A DNA stretch of 64,000 nucleotides from NCBI GenBank assembly GCA_016715425.1, contig JADKAC010000005.1:1240001-1304000 (forward strand), in the 5' to 3' direction. How positions within the stretch are numbered: position 1 is the stretch's first letter; each line of letters starts with the position of its first letter. A program made the position numbers and the translations under genes. Below, in pieces: positions 26,481-35,515 of the stretch. The notes beneath the pieces were generated by a model. The model had not been told where the DNA came from. It ran no database searches and was given only the letters and a program-made list of their open reading frames with translations. The DNA is from Bacteroidota bacterium. GTDB lineage: Bacteria > Bacteroidota > Bacteroidia > Chitinophagales > BACL12.

Positions 26481-29210
26481 ATGCCTGAACCAACATTTGA
26501 TAAAAATATAATTGAAAGCTTTGATCCCCAACGACCTTTTTTGGGTCTGAGATCTTTTGATGAAAAAAATAAATCACAATTCGGAGGACGGGATACAGAA
26601 ATTAAAGATTTGTTTAATCTGGTTGACATTCATGGCTTAACAATAATTTTTGGCGAATCCGGAATTGGAAAAACTTCCCTTCTTAAGGCAGGATTAAATC
26701 CTGAACTTCAAAAAAACTTTTATCTACCCATGTATATTCGGATTGATTTCAATTCGGATAAAAATCCCTTGGAACAATTGAAAGAATTTGTTTACAATAA
26801 AATAAAAACATACGACTCAAATGTTCCTGATTGGAAACCTCAAACTCTGTGGGAATTTTTTCACTCGGTTAAAATTTTGGATGGCTTAATTACTCCTGTA
26901 TTAATTCTGGATCAGTTTGAAGAATTATTTACTATTGGTTATGAAAACAGTAGAAATACTTTTCAATTTATCCAGGAACTTTCTGACTTAGCGGAGAATA
27001 GAGTACCACTATGTATTCAGGAAAAAATGAATACTACAAATGAAATTATGTCTTCCAATTATGGCGCAAGGCCTTATAGATTAGTAATAAGTTTACGTGA
27101 AGATTATCTTGCACAATTAGAAAGCTTGACGAATTTAAAATCTTCAATGCGCAACAGCCGATACAGAGTTTTGCAACTTACCACTAATCAAGCTCTTGAT
27201 GCAGTATTAAAACCGGGAAAAGGATTAGTAGAAGAACAGGTTGCAATAGAAATTATAAAAAAATTACCCGGCATTACAGATCAGGATTTTCAAGAAATAA
27301 CCACTGATATAGAAAATAATAAACGCATTCTTGTTGAACCGTTTTTATTAGGGCTTATCTGTTATCAGATCAATGAAAAAAGAATTGCATTAAATCAGAA
27401 AACAATCACCACTGACTTGGTGGCAGATTTTAAAATAGGTGATGTAATAAATAATTATTATAACGAAATAATTAAATCGTTTCCTCCCCACGTTGAAACA
27501 GGAATTGAAGAATCTTTACTAACAGAAAGTGGGTATAGAAAATTACAAGCGGAAGAAGAATTGCGCAATGAATATAAAATCAGCAATCAGGAAATAAATC
27601 AATTGATCACAAAACGCATTATCAGAAAGGAAATTCGGGACGGTGTGGAATATGTTGAATTATTACATGATATATTAGTACCTATCATAAAACAAAAACG
27701 AGAAATTCGATTTGCAGAGAAAAAGAAAAAAGAAAATGAACTTGCAATTGAAACTGCTGTAAATCAAGCAAGAGAACGTTCGATGGTGAAGTTAAAAAAA
27801 ATTAGAATTGGCGTTGCAATTTTTGTTATTTTTCTTTTGACAGTAATAGCAATAACAATCTATTATGCCAATATCAGTGCAGAACAAAGTAAACGATTAC
27901 GGTTACAACGCTATGCACAAAATTTATTGACGGTAAGCAAAACAACTTTGTTATACAATGGAGATAAAAATGCTGCGGCTTTTATTTCCGGAACTGCTTA
28001 TCAGATATATAAAGAAAATGGTGGTGAAGATTTTAATCCATTTTATTCGGACTTATACAATATTATAAATTTTTCTAATTCAAATTTCAGTAAGCTCAAT
28101 GATAATAGTATTGCCTTAAAAGCGCTTTTATTGCATGATAATAAATTGTTGGTTGCAGACAATGCAGGCTCGTTAGTTATTTTTAATTGGCCAAAAGTTT
28201 CTGATACTTTATCTTCTTATAAATTTCCGAAGAAGATAACACAACTTAAAATAAGCCCTGATAAATCAAAATATGCAGTGGCCGGTGTTATGGATTCCAT
28301 TGCATTATTTAATACAACCAGTTTAAACAGACCTATCGCATATTTCGCAGCGCCAATATCCGGTAATGCAAAACAATGTGATTTTTTAAATGATGATCAA
28401 TTAGTAATACTAAGCAACAGTAGTTTACGGAAATTTGTAATACCTCAGAAAACTATCCTGGATTGGAAACCTCGAAAAATTTATCGGTTTAATGATGGTA
28501 AAGAAGCCACACCTGATATTACTGTAAATTTTACAAATAATGATATTACATTTAACAATGCAGATAATAACTCACTTAAACTTGCCGGATTAAGTACTTT
28601 AGACAATACTATTATAGTAAGTTTTGATTACGGATTAATAATTATAAAAGAAGATTCTATCTTAGAAATAACTTCAGAAAAATTTGAAACCTTAACTCTG
28701 TTAACCGTGGATAATATAAATAAAAATATCTATGTCGGCGATGGGAAAGGCGGGATTTTTAAAATCTCTTTACTTAATTATTCGGTTGCTTCATTAATAC
28801 TGGCACAAGCTGGAAGGCCAATGTCCATTGCATGCAGTAGCAATGGTAAATATATTGCTATGGCTGGAGGTGATGGCAATATTGGAATCTATGATATAGG
28901 TAATGAGCTCATAAATAATTATCCGATTGTGCAATATAGAATGTATTCAAAAGGCACAATCCCCTTTGCTTTATGTTTTGACGAATCCAATAAATTTTTA
29001 GTAAGCGGATATAATGATGGAAAACTTTTGATATGGCCAACAGATGTAGTTGGTCTTGTAAGGGCAGTAAATGAAATAACAGGTTTAAATGAAATTTCGA
29101 ATTTAGATACCTGGAATAAATACGTGACTAAAGAATTTACTGAGAATCTTTTGGGTTATACAATCACAAATGATTTTCTTAAAAAATATGAGTTAAAACA
29201 TATCAACTAA
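26481..29210 (+). CDS. STAND NTPase with transmembrane helix and C-terminal beta-propeller
   Basis: The protein has 909 residues. NPQRPF-like lead (FDPQRPFLGLRSFDEKNKSQ) and FGGRDTEI precede Walker A GESGIGKTS (58-66) and Walker B LILDQFEELF (141-150). An arginine-sensor-like LVISLREDYLAQL lies at 201-213, followed by the winged-helix/LHDILVPII region near 395. A charged helix and one membrane helix (about 443-462, IGVAIFVIFLLTVIAITIYY) lead to a WD/YVTN-like propeller at about 540-860 (KITQLKISPDKSKYAVAGV, SIACSSNGKYIAMAGGDGNI, CFDESNKFLVSGYNDGKLLI). It fits the nSTAND1 class, signal-transducing ATPases that oligomerise on ligand sensing. It presumably controls the TIR effector encoded just upstream. 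Confidence 0.87.
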   Translation: MPEPTFDKNIIESFDPQRPFLGLRSFDEKNKSQFGGRDTEIKDLFNLVDIHGLTIIFGESGIGKTSLLKAGLNPELQKNFYLPMYIRIDFNSDKNPLEQLKEFVYNKIKTYDSNVPDWKPQTLWEFFHSVKILDGLITPVLILDQFEELFTIGYENSRNTFQFIQELSDLAENRVPLCIQEKMNTTNEIMSSNYGARPYRLVISLREDYLAQLESLTNLKSSMRNSRYRVLQLTTNQALDAVLKPGKGLVEEQVAIEIIKKLPGITDQDFQEITTDIENNKRILVEPFLLGLICYQINEKRIALNQKTITTDLVADFKIGDVINNYYNEIIKSFPPHVETGIEESLLTESGYRKLQAEEELRNEYKISNQEINQLITKRIIRKEIRDGVEYVELLHDILVPIIKQKREIRFAEKKKKENELAIETAVNQARERSMVKLKKIRIGVAIFVIFLLTVIAITIYYANISAEQSKRLRLQRYAQNLLTVSKTTLLYNGDKNAAAFISGTAYQIYKENGGEDFNPFYSDLYNIINFSNSNFSKLNDNSIALKALLLHDNKLLVADNAGSLVIFNWPKVSDTLSSYKFPKKITQLKISPDKSKYAVAGVMDSIALFNTTSLNRPIAYFAAPISGNAKQCDFLNDDQLVILSNSSLRKFVIPQKTILDWKPRKIYRFNDGKEATPDITVNFTNNDITFNNADNNSLKLAGLSTLDNTIIVSFDYGLIIIKEDSILEITSEKFETLTLLTVDNINKNIYVGDGKGGIFKISLLNYSVASLILAQAGRPMSIACSSNGKYIAMAGGDGNIGIYDIGNELINNYPIVQYRMYSKGTIPFALCFDESNKFLVSGYNDGKLLIWPTDVVGLVRAVNEITGLNEISNLDTWNKYVTKEFTENLLGYTITNDFLKKYELKHIN

Positions 29211-29231
29211 GTAAAACTAAATTTGAAACAA

Positions 29232-29804
29232 ATGAAAAATATTACACTTATACTTATATTAAAGTCCTGCTTCATTATGTTACTTTGTTGTAGTAGTATA
29301 CACATTGTAGCACAAGATTGTGAATCCACATTAATTGAAAATAATAAAACACCACTGCTGAATAAATCCCCAGAAACAATTTTAACTTATGAGAAATGTT
29401 TGAATACTTTTTTCACTGATTATAAAGCCATGTTGAGCGAACTTGAAACTGTAAATGATAAAATTGCAATAGATGAAAATAATCTAAAGCCTAAAATCCA
29501 GGACTCTATCAAAATGGCAGATGAATTAGAACAGATTACAACAGGATCTGATTCAGGCACCAACGCTTCTTCAAATGAAATAAAGAAAAAACAAGATAAA
29601 TTAAAAAAGTTGAAAGAAGAAATTTCAAAAATGGAAGTAGAGTTAGCATCTAAAAATAAGTTAAAGCAACAATTGGAAACTGATTCTAAAAATTCCAAAA
29701 CATTACTCACCGCCTCATACAAAATAATTATATCCTATTACGATGATACAAATGATGAAGCCAAAGTAAATGAATATAAAAACATACAAAATTCACTTAG
29801 ATAA
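29232..29804 (+). CDS. Exported coiled-coil protein of unknown function
   Basis: The ATG at 29232 is chosen over a TTG at 29223. A signal peptide ends near IHIVAQ, and the mature chain begins QDCEST. Of 190 residues, about 65-170 are predicted coiled coil by heptad-like charge pattern (KKKQDKLKKLKEEISKMEVE). A Ser/Gly/Thr-rich break (TTGSDSGTNASS) divides it into two helical stretches. It follows the STAND gene by 21 bases and so is probably in the same transcript. No enzymatic motif is seen; a periplasmic partner of the STAND protein is speculation. Confidence 0.65.
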   Translation: MKNITLILILKSCFIMLLCCSSIHIVAQDCESTLIENNKTPLLNKSPETILTYEKCLNTFFTDYKAMLSELETVNDKIAIDENNLKPKIQDSIKMADELEQITTGSDSGTNASSNEIKKKQDKLKKLKEEISKMEVELASKNKLKQQLETDSKNSKTLLTASYKIIISYYDDTNDEAKVNEYKNIQNSLR

Positions 29805-29814
29805 AATCACAATA

Positions 29815-30171
29815 ATGAAAAAAATTACTTTCACTTTTTTACTTTTTACAATAGCATGTGTTTTTGCAAAAAATGCAAATGCCCAAGATTGTACCACAGC
29901 CTTTAATGATGCTTTAAATTATTATTATGCAGGTCAGTTTGACTACATCTACCCTACTTTAGCCAATTGCCTTGAAAACGAACGAGAATATCTTATTAAA
30001 AATGAAGACCTTACTTTTAAAATTTATAAATTGCTAATGCAATCATACAGCAATATCAATATGGATGAAGAGTCAGATAGAATGTTCAACGATTTGGAAT
30101 CCTTGCTTGGAGGGAAGACAGGTTATTCGAGTAAAGATTTATACAAACGTCTAAGTGAAATTCGCTATTGA
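29815..30171 (+). CDS. Small exported helical (TPR-like) protein
   Basis: The ATG at 29815, 10 bases after the preceding stop, starts a clear signal peptide (MKKITFTFLLFTIACVFA...NAQ). The longer frame from 29770 would overlap the upstream gene. The mature chain of about 95 residues begins QDCTTAFNDALNYYYAGQFD and continues with helices that look like one or two TPR-type units (YIYPTLANCLENEREYLI, IYKLLMQSYSNINMDEESD). It shares the QDC mature N terminus with the protein encoded just upstream. Role unknown. Confidence 0.65.
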   Translation: MKKITFTFLLFTIACVFAKNANAQDCTTAFNDALNYYYAGQFDYIYPTLANCLENEREYLIKNEDLTFKIYKLLMQSYSNINMDEESDRMFNDLESLLGGKTGYSSKDLYKRLSEIRY

Positions 30172-30309
30172 TAAATCCAGAATGACATCTGATAATTTAG
30201 AATTTTGTAGAAATAATTTTCTTGTAATTCACTCACATTTTATAGATAAAGAAATTAAATTTATTACAATCCTTTGTAACTCATTATAAATTTGAAGCGC
30301 CAAACAAAT

Positions 30310-31275
30310 ATGCGCAAAGTAACAATTCACTTTTTACTATTTTTATTTTCTTTAAATGCACTCTTTGCGGCGCATGAAATTTCTATTCGTTCAGAACCCA
30401 TATTTCCTGAGACAGAAGGTGATTGGCTCCAATTAACCATACCATTAAAAAGAGTGGGTAATTTATTTTTATTGGAGGCAAAAGTGGATAGCATTGAAGG
30501 GAATTTTATTTTAGATACCGGCGCACCTAATCTTGTATTAAATCAAACTTATTTCCGCAATGCAAAAATTAGTGATGGAACTACCGCATCCGGTATTGGG
30601 AGCAGCAATAATAATATTAAGCGATTGACTACAGATTCATTAACCATTGGAGATTTGGTTTTTAAAAATATTACAGCAGATGTAATTCCTCTTGGTCATC
30701 TTGAAAACATGAGAGGCATTAAAGTAATTGGTTTAATAGGTGCTGGATTATTCTATAATTTAGAAATAGAAATTGATGCCAATAATAGTGTGTTGATTAT
30801 ATATAAAATCGACAAACAAGGAAATAGAATAGTCATCAACGAAAACACACCGATATTAATACCAGACATACTTTTACCTCTGCAATTATTTAATAATGTA
30901 CTTCTGATAGATGGAAAAATAAATGGCAAAAAATTAAAATTTGTTTTTGATTCAGGTGCCGAAGTAAATGTACTCGACTATAATGTTCATGATAAGGTTT
31001 TGGAATTCTTTAGTTTAACCACCCGAAAAATAATTAGTGGTTCTACTAACACTAAGATTGAAGTATTAAATGGGGAAATCAGGGAACTGGAAATAGGCAC
31101 AATACTTTTTAAAAATATACCATTTGTTGTTTCTGACCTCAGCAATTTACAATTAGCTTACGGATTGAATATAGATGGCATATTGGGTTATGAAATAATT
31201 GCAAAAGGTAAAATCGTAATTAACCTGAAACGGAAATTATTTATCATGTACTTTTATAAGGAGGACGATCAATGA
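30310..31275 (+). CDS. Exported two-lobed retropepsin-like aspartic protease
   Basis: The ATG at 30310 is used; a TTG at 30292 is also in frame. A signal peptide (MRKVTIHFLLFLFSLNALFA) precedes two aspartyl-protease half-domains. The first has GNFILDTGAPNLVLN (Asp69) and the second KFVFDSGAEVNVLD (Asp214). The repeated hydrophobic-hydrophobic-Gly segments VIGLIGAGLF and IDGILGYEII complete the two flaps. No PDZ domain is present. A single chain with both catalytic aspartates could be active as a monomer outside the cytoplasm. It follows a 138-base gap and overlaps the next gene by four bases (ATGA), so translation of the two is coupled. Confidence 0.8.
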   Translation: MRKVTIHFLLFLFSLNALFAAHEISIRSEPIFPETEGDWLQLTIPLKRVGNLFLLEAKVDSIEGNFILDTGAPNLVLNQTYFRNAKISDGTTASGIGSSNNNIKRLTTDSLTIGDLVFKNITADVIPLGHLENMRGIKVIGLIGAGLFYNLEIEIDANNSVLIIYKIDKQGNRIVINENTPILIPDILLPLQLFNNVLLIDGKINGKKLKFVFDSGAEVNVLDYNVHDKVLEFFSLTTRKIISGSTNTKIEVLNGEIRELEIGTILFKNIPFVVSDLSNLQLAYGLNIDGILGYEIIAKGKIVINLKRKLFIMYFYKEDDQ

Positions 31276-32741
31276 AGAAATTAATTACATATAGTTTATT
31301 ATTTATGGCTTGTGTTTTTCCAGCGTTGAATGCCTATGCACAATTATATAAAAATGTATTTACCCATACAGATTCAATGACCTACATTCATCTGGATAAA
31401 TCACGTAAGAAAGAATACAAAAATCTATTGCTGTATTTTAATATGCATGATGATAGTTTATTTAATTATGATAATATAGGACAGACTCTTAAAAATGATG
31501 GTTGGCTTTTGGTAAAAAAGGAAAAGAAAAAAGTGTTGATAGGAAAGTCAACTAGTGGAAATATTTCTGATTTCGATTGGTTGGGTAGCCCTGTATTTAT
31601 TAATAATGCGGATCAACAAATGGCTTATGGGCAACCGGGCACTCCTGGATTTCCTGCTGCTGTTAATTACGGTATAAATCATTTTAAAAACAAACCCACT
31701 GCTTACAAAAATGCGGAAGGTAAATCTGTCTTTATTTTAAAAGATGAGGAACAAGCTCAGCAAGTATTCATCAGTGGTAATTTTAATTTGTGGAGTACTG
31801 CACAAGATGCAATGCACAAAACAGATTCCGGATGGGTGATAATTTTAGATTTACCTCCAGGAAAATATTTATATAAATTTATTGTAGATGGTAAATGGCA
31901 AAATGATCCAAATAATGTATTAAAAGAAAGCGATGGTTTTGAAAGTTATAACAGCACCTATTTTTGCTACAATTACACTTGGGATATTCCCAGATTTAAT
32001 AATGCAAAAAAAGTAATACTTTCTGGAAGCTTTAATAATTGGAACGAGAAAGAAATGCAGATGTATAAAGTTAACAATGGTTGGAAATTGGATATGTATC
32101 TGCATGAAGGTTCTTATACTTATAAATTTATTGTGGATGGCGAATGGTTTGTTGATCCCGATAATGCAGAAGTAGTGGAAGATGGAGATGGCAATTTCAA
32201 TTCCCTTCTCAGCTTTGGCAAACCACATAAATTTGAATTAACCGGTTTTACAAATGCAAAACAAGTAGTTCTTGCGGGCTCTTTTAATGATTGGAATTCA
32301 TCTGAATTAGAAATGAATAAAACAGAATTTGGCTGGCAAATAAATTATGTATTAGGTCCTGGAATTTATTCCTATCGCTTTGTGGTGGATGGAAACTGGA
32401 TGCCCGATCCTGCCAATACATTTACAGAAAACAATACAGGTTATTTGAATTCGGTAGTTATAATTGAACCAAATTATGTTTTTAAACTTAAAGGTTATAC
32501 AGATTTACAGCAAGCATTTATCACTGGAAATTTTAATGGTTGGTCTGAGCCAGGCTTTCCTATGCAAAAGGTAACTGACGGATGGGAATTTCCAATACAC
32601 CTTTCACCGGGGAAATATATTTATAAATTTGTGGTAGATGGTAAATGGATTTTAGATCCTGAAAATCCGCTCTATGAAAACAATGATTATAATACTGGAA
32701 ATTCTGTATTATGGATTGAACAAGATTACATGAACAAATAA
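31272..32741 (+). CDS. Exported protein with four tandem AMPK-type glycogen-binding (CBM48-like) modules
   Basis: A signal peptide (MKKLITYSLLFMACVFPALNAYAQ) is followed by a 130-residue unassigned region. Four modules of about 80 residues follow, at 153-231, 240-316, 319-398 and 402-482. Each repeats a pattern of V-x-x-x-G-x-F-N-x-W, then P-G-x-Y-x-Y-x-F-x-V-D-G-x-W, then D-P-x-N (for example VILSGSFNNWNEKEM and YTYKFIVDGEWFVDPDN). These are the sugar-binding features of AMPK beta/CBM48 domains. No catalytic domain is attached. Its start overlaps the protease stop. A glycan-binding or decoy role outside the cytoplasm is inference. Confidence 0.85.
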   Translation: MKKLITYSLLFMACVFPALNAYAQLYKNVFTHTDSMTYIHLDKSRKKEYKNLLLYFNMHDDSLFNYDNIGQTLKNDGWLLVKKEKKKVLIGKSTSGNISDFDWLGSPVFINNADQQMAYGQPGTPGFPAAVNYGINHFKNKPTAYKNAEGKSVFILKDEEQAQQVFISGNFNLWSTAQDAMHKTDSGWVIILDLPPGKYLYKFIVDGKWQNDPNNVLKESDGFESYNSTYFCYNYTWDIPRFNNAKKVILSGSFNNWNEKEMQMYKVNNGWKLDMYLHEGSYTYKFIVDGEWFVDPDNAEVVEDGDGNFNSLLSFGKPHKFELTGFTNAKQVVLAGSFNDWNSSELEMNKTEFGWQINYVLGPGIYSYRFVVDGNWMPDPANTFTENNTGYLNSVVIIEPNYVFKLKGYTDLQQAFITGNFNGWSEPGFPMQKVTDGWEFPIHLSPGKYIYKFVVDGKWILDPENPLYENNDYNTGNSVLWIEQDYMNK

Positions 32742-32753
32742 AAATAACACACA

Positions 32754-33326
32754 TTGAACCTTTCAATAAATGATATTATTACAATCACATTTACTCTGTT
32801 TGCAATTATTGATGTAATTGGAAGTTTGCCGGCCATCATCAATGTAAAATCGAAAATCAATGATTTTAAACCACTATCAACAACTCTATTTACCGGCTTT
32901 TTAATGATTGCATTTTTACTTGCAGGAAATACCTTTTTAAATTTAATTGGTATTGATGTAAGCTCATTTGCAGTAGCAGGTTCTATCGTAATTTTTATAA
33001 TTGGTATTGAAATGATTTTGGGTATTAATCTTTTTAAGACAAGTCCCGAAGCACAAAAAGCAGGAAGTCTTGTTCCTATCGGTTTTCCATTACTCGCAGG
33101 TTCCGGAACGCTTACCAGTTTAATTTCTTTACGAGCAATTTATTCCATTTATAATATACTGATCGGAGTAGCTATAAATTTAATATTAATCTATATCGTA
33201 CTTCGCAGCACAGGATGGATTGAAAGAAAAATTGGACCTGCAGGATTAGAAGTAATTAAAAAATTCTTCGGTGTAATTCTGATTGCAATTGCGGTTAAAA
33301 TATTCCGTACAAATCTGAATGTTTAA
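32754..33326 (+). CDS. MarC family integral membrane protein
   Basis: The 190-residue protein has about six hydrophobic helices and MarC-type motifs: TLFAIIDVIGSLPAI near the N terminus and VPIGFPLLAGSGTLTSLI in the middle. Function in the family is unproven; early links to antibiotic resistance were withdrawn. The TTG at 32754 is the only start before the first helix. It follows the CBM gene by 12 bases, so it may be read through from the accessory operon. It otherwise looks like an ordinary core gene. Confidence 0.85.
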   Translation: MNLSINDIITITFTLFAIIDVIGSLPAIINVKSKINDFKPLSTTLFTGFLMIAFLLAGNTFLNLIGIDVSSFAVAGSIVIFIIGIEMILGINLFKTSPEAQKAGSLVPIGFPLLAGSGTLTSLISLRAIYSIYNILIGVAINLILIYIVLRSTGWIERKIGPAGLEVIKKFFGVILIAIAVKIFRTNLNV

Positions 33327-33345
33327 ATAAAAAATGCTTTTATTG

Positions 33346-34620
33346 TTATAGTTGGTTTCTACTCATTGAACTCAACTGTACTAATGAGCCGGTCGTATAA
33401 TCAAATTGATAGAATTCTTTATCGGTAACCACTATTAATAATCCATTAAGAGGTATTACATCAATTGGATTTTGCAATGCAACTGTTTGCAATAAAATAA
33501 TATTTTGCGAATCGCTGACATCATACATTTCCAAGCCATCCGGTCCATCACATACAAACAGTAAATCTCCATCAATGCCTAAACCAAATGGGTTAGTCAT
33601 ATCATAACTTTTTATAAGTTTTGGAGCAGCCATATCAGATACATCAATAATATCTAACTGATTTGTAAATCCGTTACAAGTATTTCCCGAACGTAAAGTT
33701 GAATATGCAATATCATTGGAAACAACCACAGGATCACACACATAGCTATGTACAAATTGAGTGAGATAAGTGGGCGCTGTCGGGTTTGTATTATCATAAA
33801 TATAAACTCCGTCTTTAGAGCCAATAAACAGATAATCTTCATAAGGAAAAATTGTTTCAATAGATCCACTCATTTGAATTGCATTTCCCTGAACCGGTGA
33901 CTCCGGTGAACTCACATTAAACAATTGCATATCGTTATTTGTAAGACAATATAAATAAGATTCTACAAGTGCAAATTTTGCAGTTGAACCTGCAATACCA
34001 TTTCCCGGAGAGTTAACTGAACTTCCAAATGTGGAGCCGTCAAACTGAACGCCAATTGATTCGTTTCCAAAAAATATTGTAGAATTATTAGCGCAATCTC
34101 CTTTAACTACAGTATCTCTTTCCACCCAATTCACTATTACCCCTTTTGCAGGATCGTAGTTAAAGCCACTTCCATAATTCCTGTTTGGAAAAACTTCTGT
34201 AAACCTTTTAACCTCTGTTATATTAGAAACATTACTGATATCAATTGCAACTAAATCAATATAACTATCTGCATATAATATATTTCCTTTTATAGCAATA
34301 TCCACGTTGCCCGGAATATTTATAAACGCAATATTTTGTGGTGATAAGGGATTGGAATTATCAATTACATGTATTCCCAGATCTATTTCATTCACATACA
34401 AGTAAGGATATTTAAAATAGATTTTTCCTGTTTCTTTTAATGGCACAGGCGGCATGGATTTTATGGAAGCACGCAAGCCTTCATACGACATATACACAGG
34501 AGTAAATAATTTATAATAAGATGTTTTTTCACAACTTTCTTTCAGGCAAGAAGAGAAGCTACACCATACTATTAAAGTGAGAATAAATGGGAATGTGGAG
34601 AATATAGATTTCGTTTTCAT
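33346..34620 (-). CDS. LVIVD-repeat lipoprotein
   Basis: The ATG at 34620 starts a lipoprotein signal with lipobox SFSSC. The approximately 424-residue protein then carries repeated beta-propeller blades of LVIVD type (YLYVNEIDLGIHVIDNSNPL, ILYADSYIDLVAIDISNVS, LFICDGPDGLEMYDVSDSQ-like). Such proteins sit on the outer membrane or surface of Bacteroidota; no enzymatic activity is known. It is convergent with marC and divergent from the gene at 34716. Confidence 0.85.
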   Translation of the reverse strand: MKTKSIFSTFPFILTLIVWCSFSSCLKESCEKTSYYKLFTPVYMSYEGLRASIKSMPPVPLKETGKIYFKYPYLYVNEIDLGIHVIDNSNPLSPQNIAFINIPGNVDIAIKGNILYADSYIDLVAIDISNVSNITEVKRFTEVFPNRNYGSGFNYDPAKGVIVNWVERDTVVKGDCANNSTIFFGNESIGVQFDGSTFGSSVNSPGNGIAGSTAKFALVESYLYCLTNNDMQLFNVSSPESPVQGNAIQMSGSIETIFPYEDYLFIGSKDGVYIYDNTNPTAPTYLTQFVHSYVCDPVVVSNDIAYSTLRSGNTCNGFTNQLDIIDVSDMAAPKLIKSYDMTNPFGLGIDGDLLFVCDGPDGLEMYDVSDSQNIILLQTVALQNPIDVIPLNGLLIVVTDKEFYQFDYTTGSLVQLSSMSRNQL

Positions 34621-34715
34621 ATCAATTACTATTTGCAATAAATGTATAAATAAATTTTCTAAATGTAATTTTAAACTGCAAATTCACTTTTTAATCTTTG
34701 AATTATTACAATAAT

Positions 34716-35459
34716 ATGCATAAAGTATTTCAATTTCTTATACTGCTCTGCTTTTGGAATCCACTTACTGTTATTGGTCAAACCAATGACTTAGAAGATG
34801 TGATATATCTGTATGATGGAGGTATTTGGCGTGGAGAAATACTTGAAAGGGATTCTACAAATTCATATAATGTAAAAATAAAAATTGCAGGCGGCAGTGT
34901 TGTTGTTATAAAATCAGAAACTGTTAAAAAAATTACTCAGGAAAAGAAGTTGGCAAATACTTATTATTTAAACACTTCGCACTATTATAATTTTACAAGT
35001 ATCGGTGTTTTAATTGGTGACAATACTTATAGCAATACCCCTGTCGGGCCTTCCTTTGAAATGGCAAATGGGTACCGCTGGAATAGTGGAATTTTAACGG
35101 GGGTAAATGTTGCATTAGAATATATTGATGTGAATTTTATACAGTTTGCTACAGATGTCCGATATGATTTTACAAAAGAAAAGATAACACCTTTCGCTTA
35201 TGCAAATGGAGGTATCAATATTCCTCTTGCACAGAATGTGTCAAATATATTTAGCGACATAAATTATAATGCGGGAGCTACTGCGGGCGGTGGTGTTGGT
35301 ATTCGAGCCCGATCTAAAGAAAACACTATTTGTTTTATATGGAGTCTTGGATATAAAGTAAATACTTTTTCAATAACAGAAATTCTTTCTAATGACCGTC
35401 GGGAAGTTTCTAAATACACTTTTCAAAAACTCAATATGCGTATTGGATTTGCATTTTAA
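34716..35459 (+). CDS. Outer-membrane beta-barrel-like protein, unknown function
   Basis: ATG at 34716 is preferred to the TTG at 34698. A signal peptide (MHKVFQFLILLCFWNPLTVIGQ) leads into a short beta domain resembling those that read DVIYLYDGGIWRGEILE (about 25-75). An eight-strand-barrel-like domain follows, with Gly-rich strands (PFAYANGGINIPL, AGATAGGGVGIRARS), and the chain ends LNMRIGFAF, an aromatic C terminus typical of outer-membrane barrels. Not assigned to a named family. Confidence 0.7.
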   Translation: MHKVFQFLILLCFWNPLTVIGQTNDLEDVIYLYDGGIWRGEILERDSTNSYNVKIKIAGGSVVVIKSETVKKITQEKKLANTYYLNTSHYYNFTSIGVLIGDNTYSNTPVGPSFEMANGYRWNSGILTGVNVALEYIDVNFIQFATDVRYDFTKEKITPFAYANGGINIPLAQNVSNIFSDINYNAGATAGGGVGIRARSKENTICFIWSLGYKVNTFSITEILSNDRREVSKYTFQKLNMRIGFAF

Positions 35460-35515
35460 AACAAACAAACTTATTATTACCAAATAGCTGTTGCAAAATT
35501 ATATTTTGAAAAAAA

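Noticed and set aside
24407..33326. Integrative element or prophage
   Set aside because: No integrase, recombinase, phage structural gene, or tRNA-anchored direct repeat was seen at either edge; base composition by eye does not differ sharply from neighbours.
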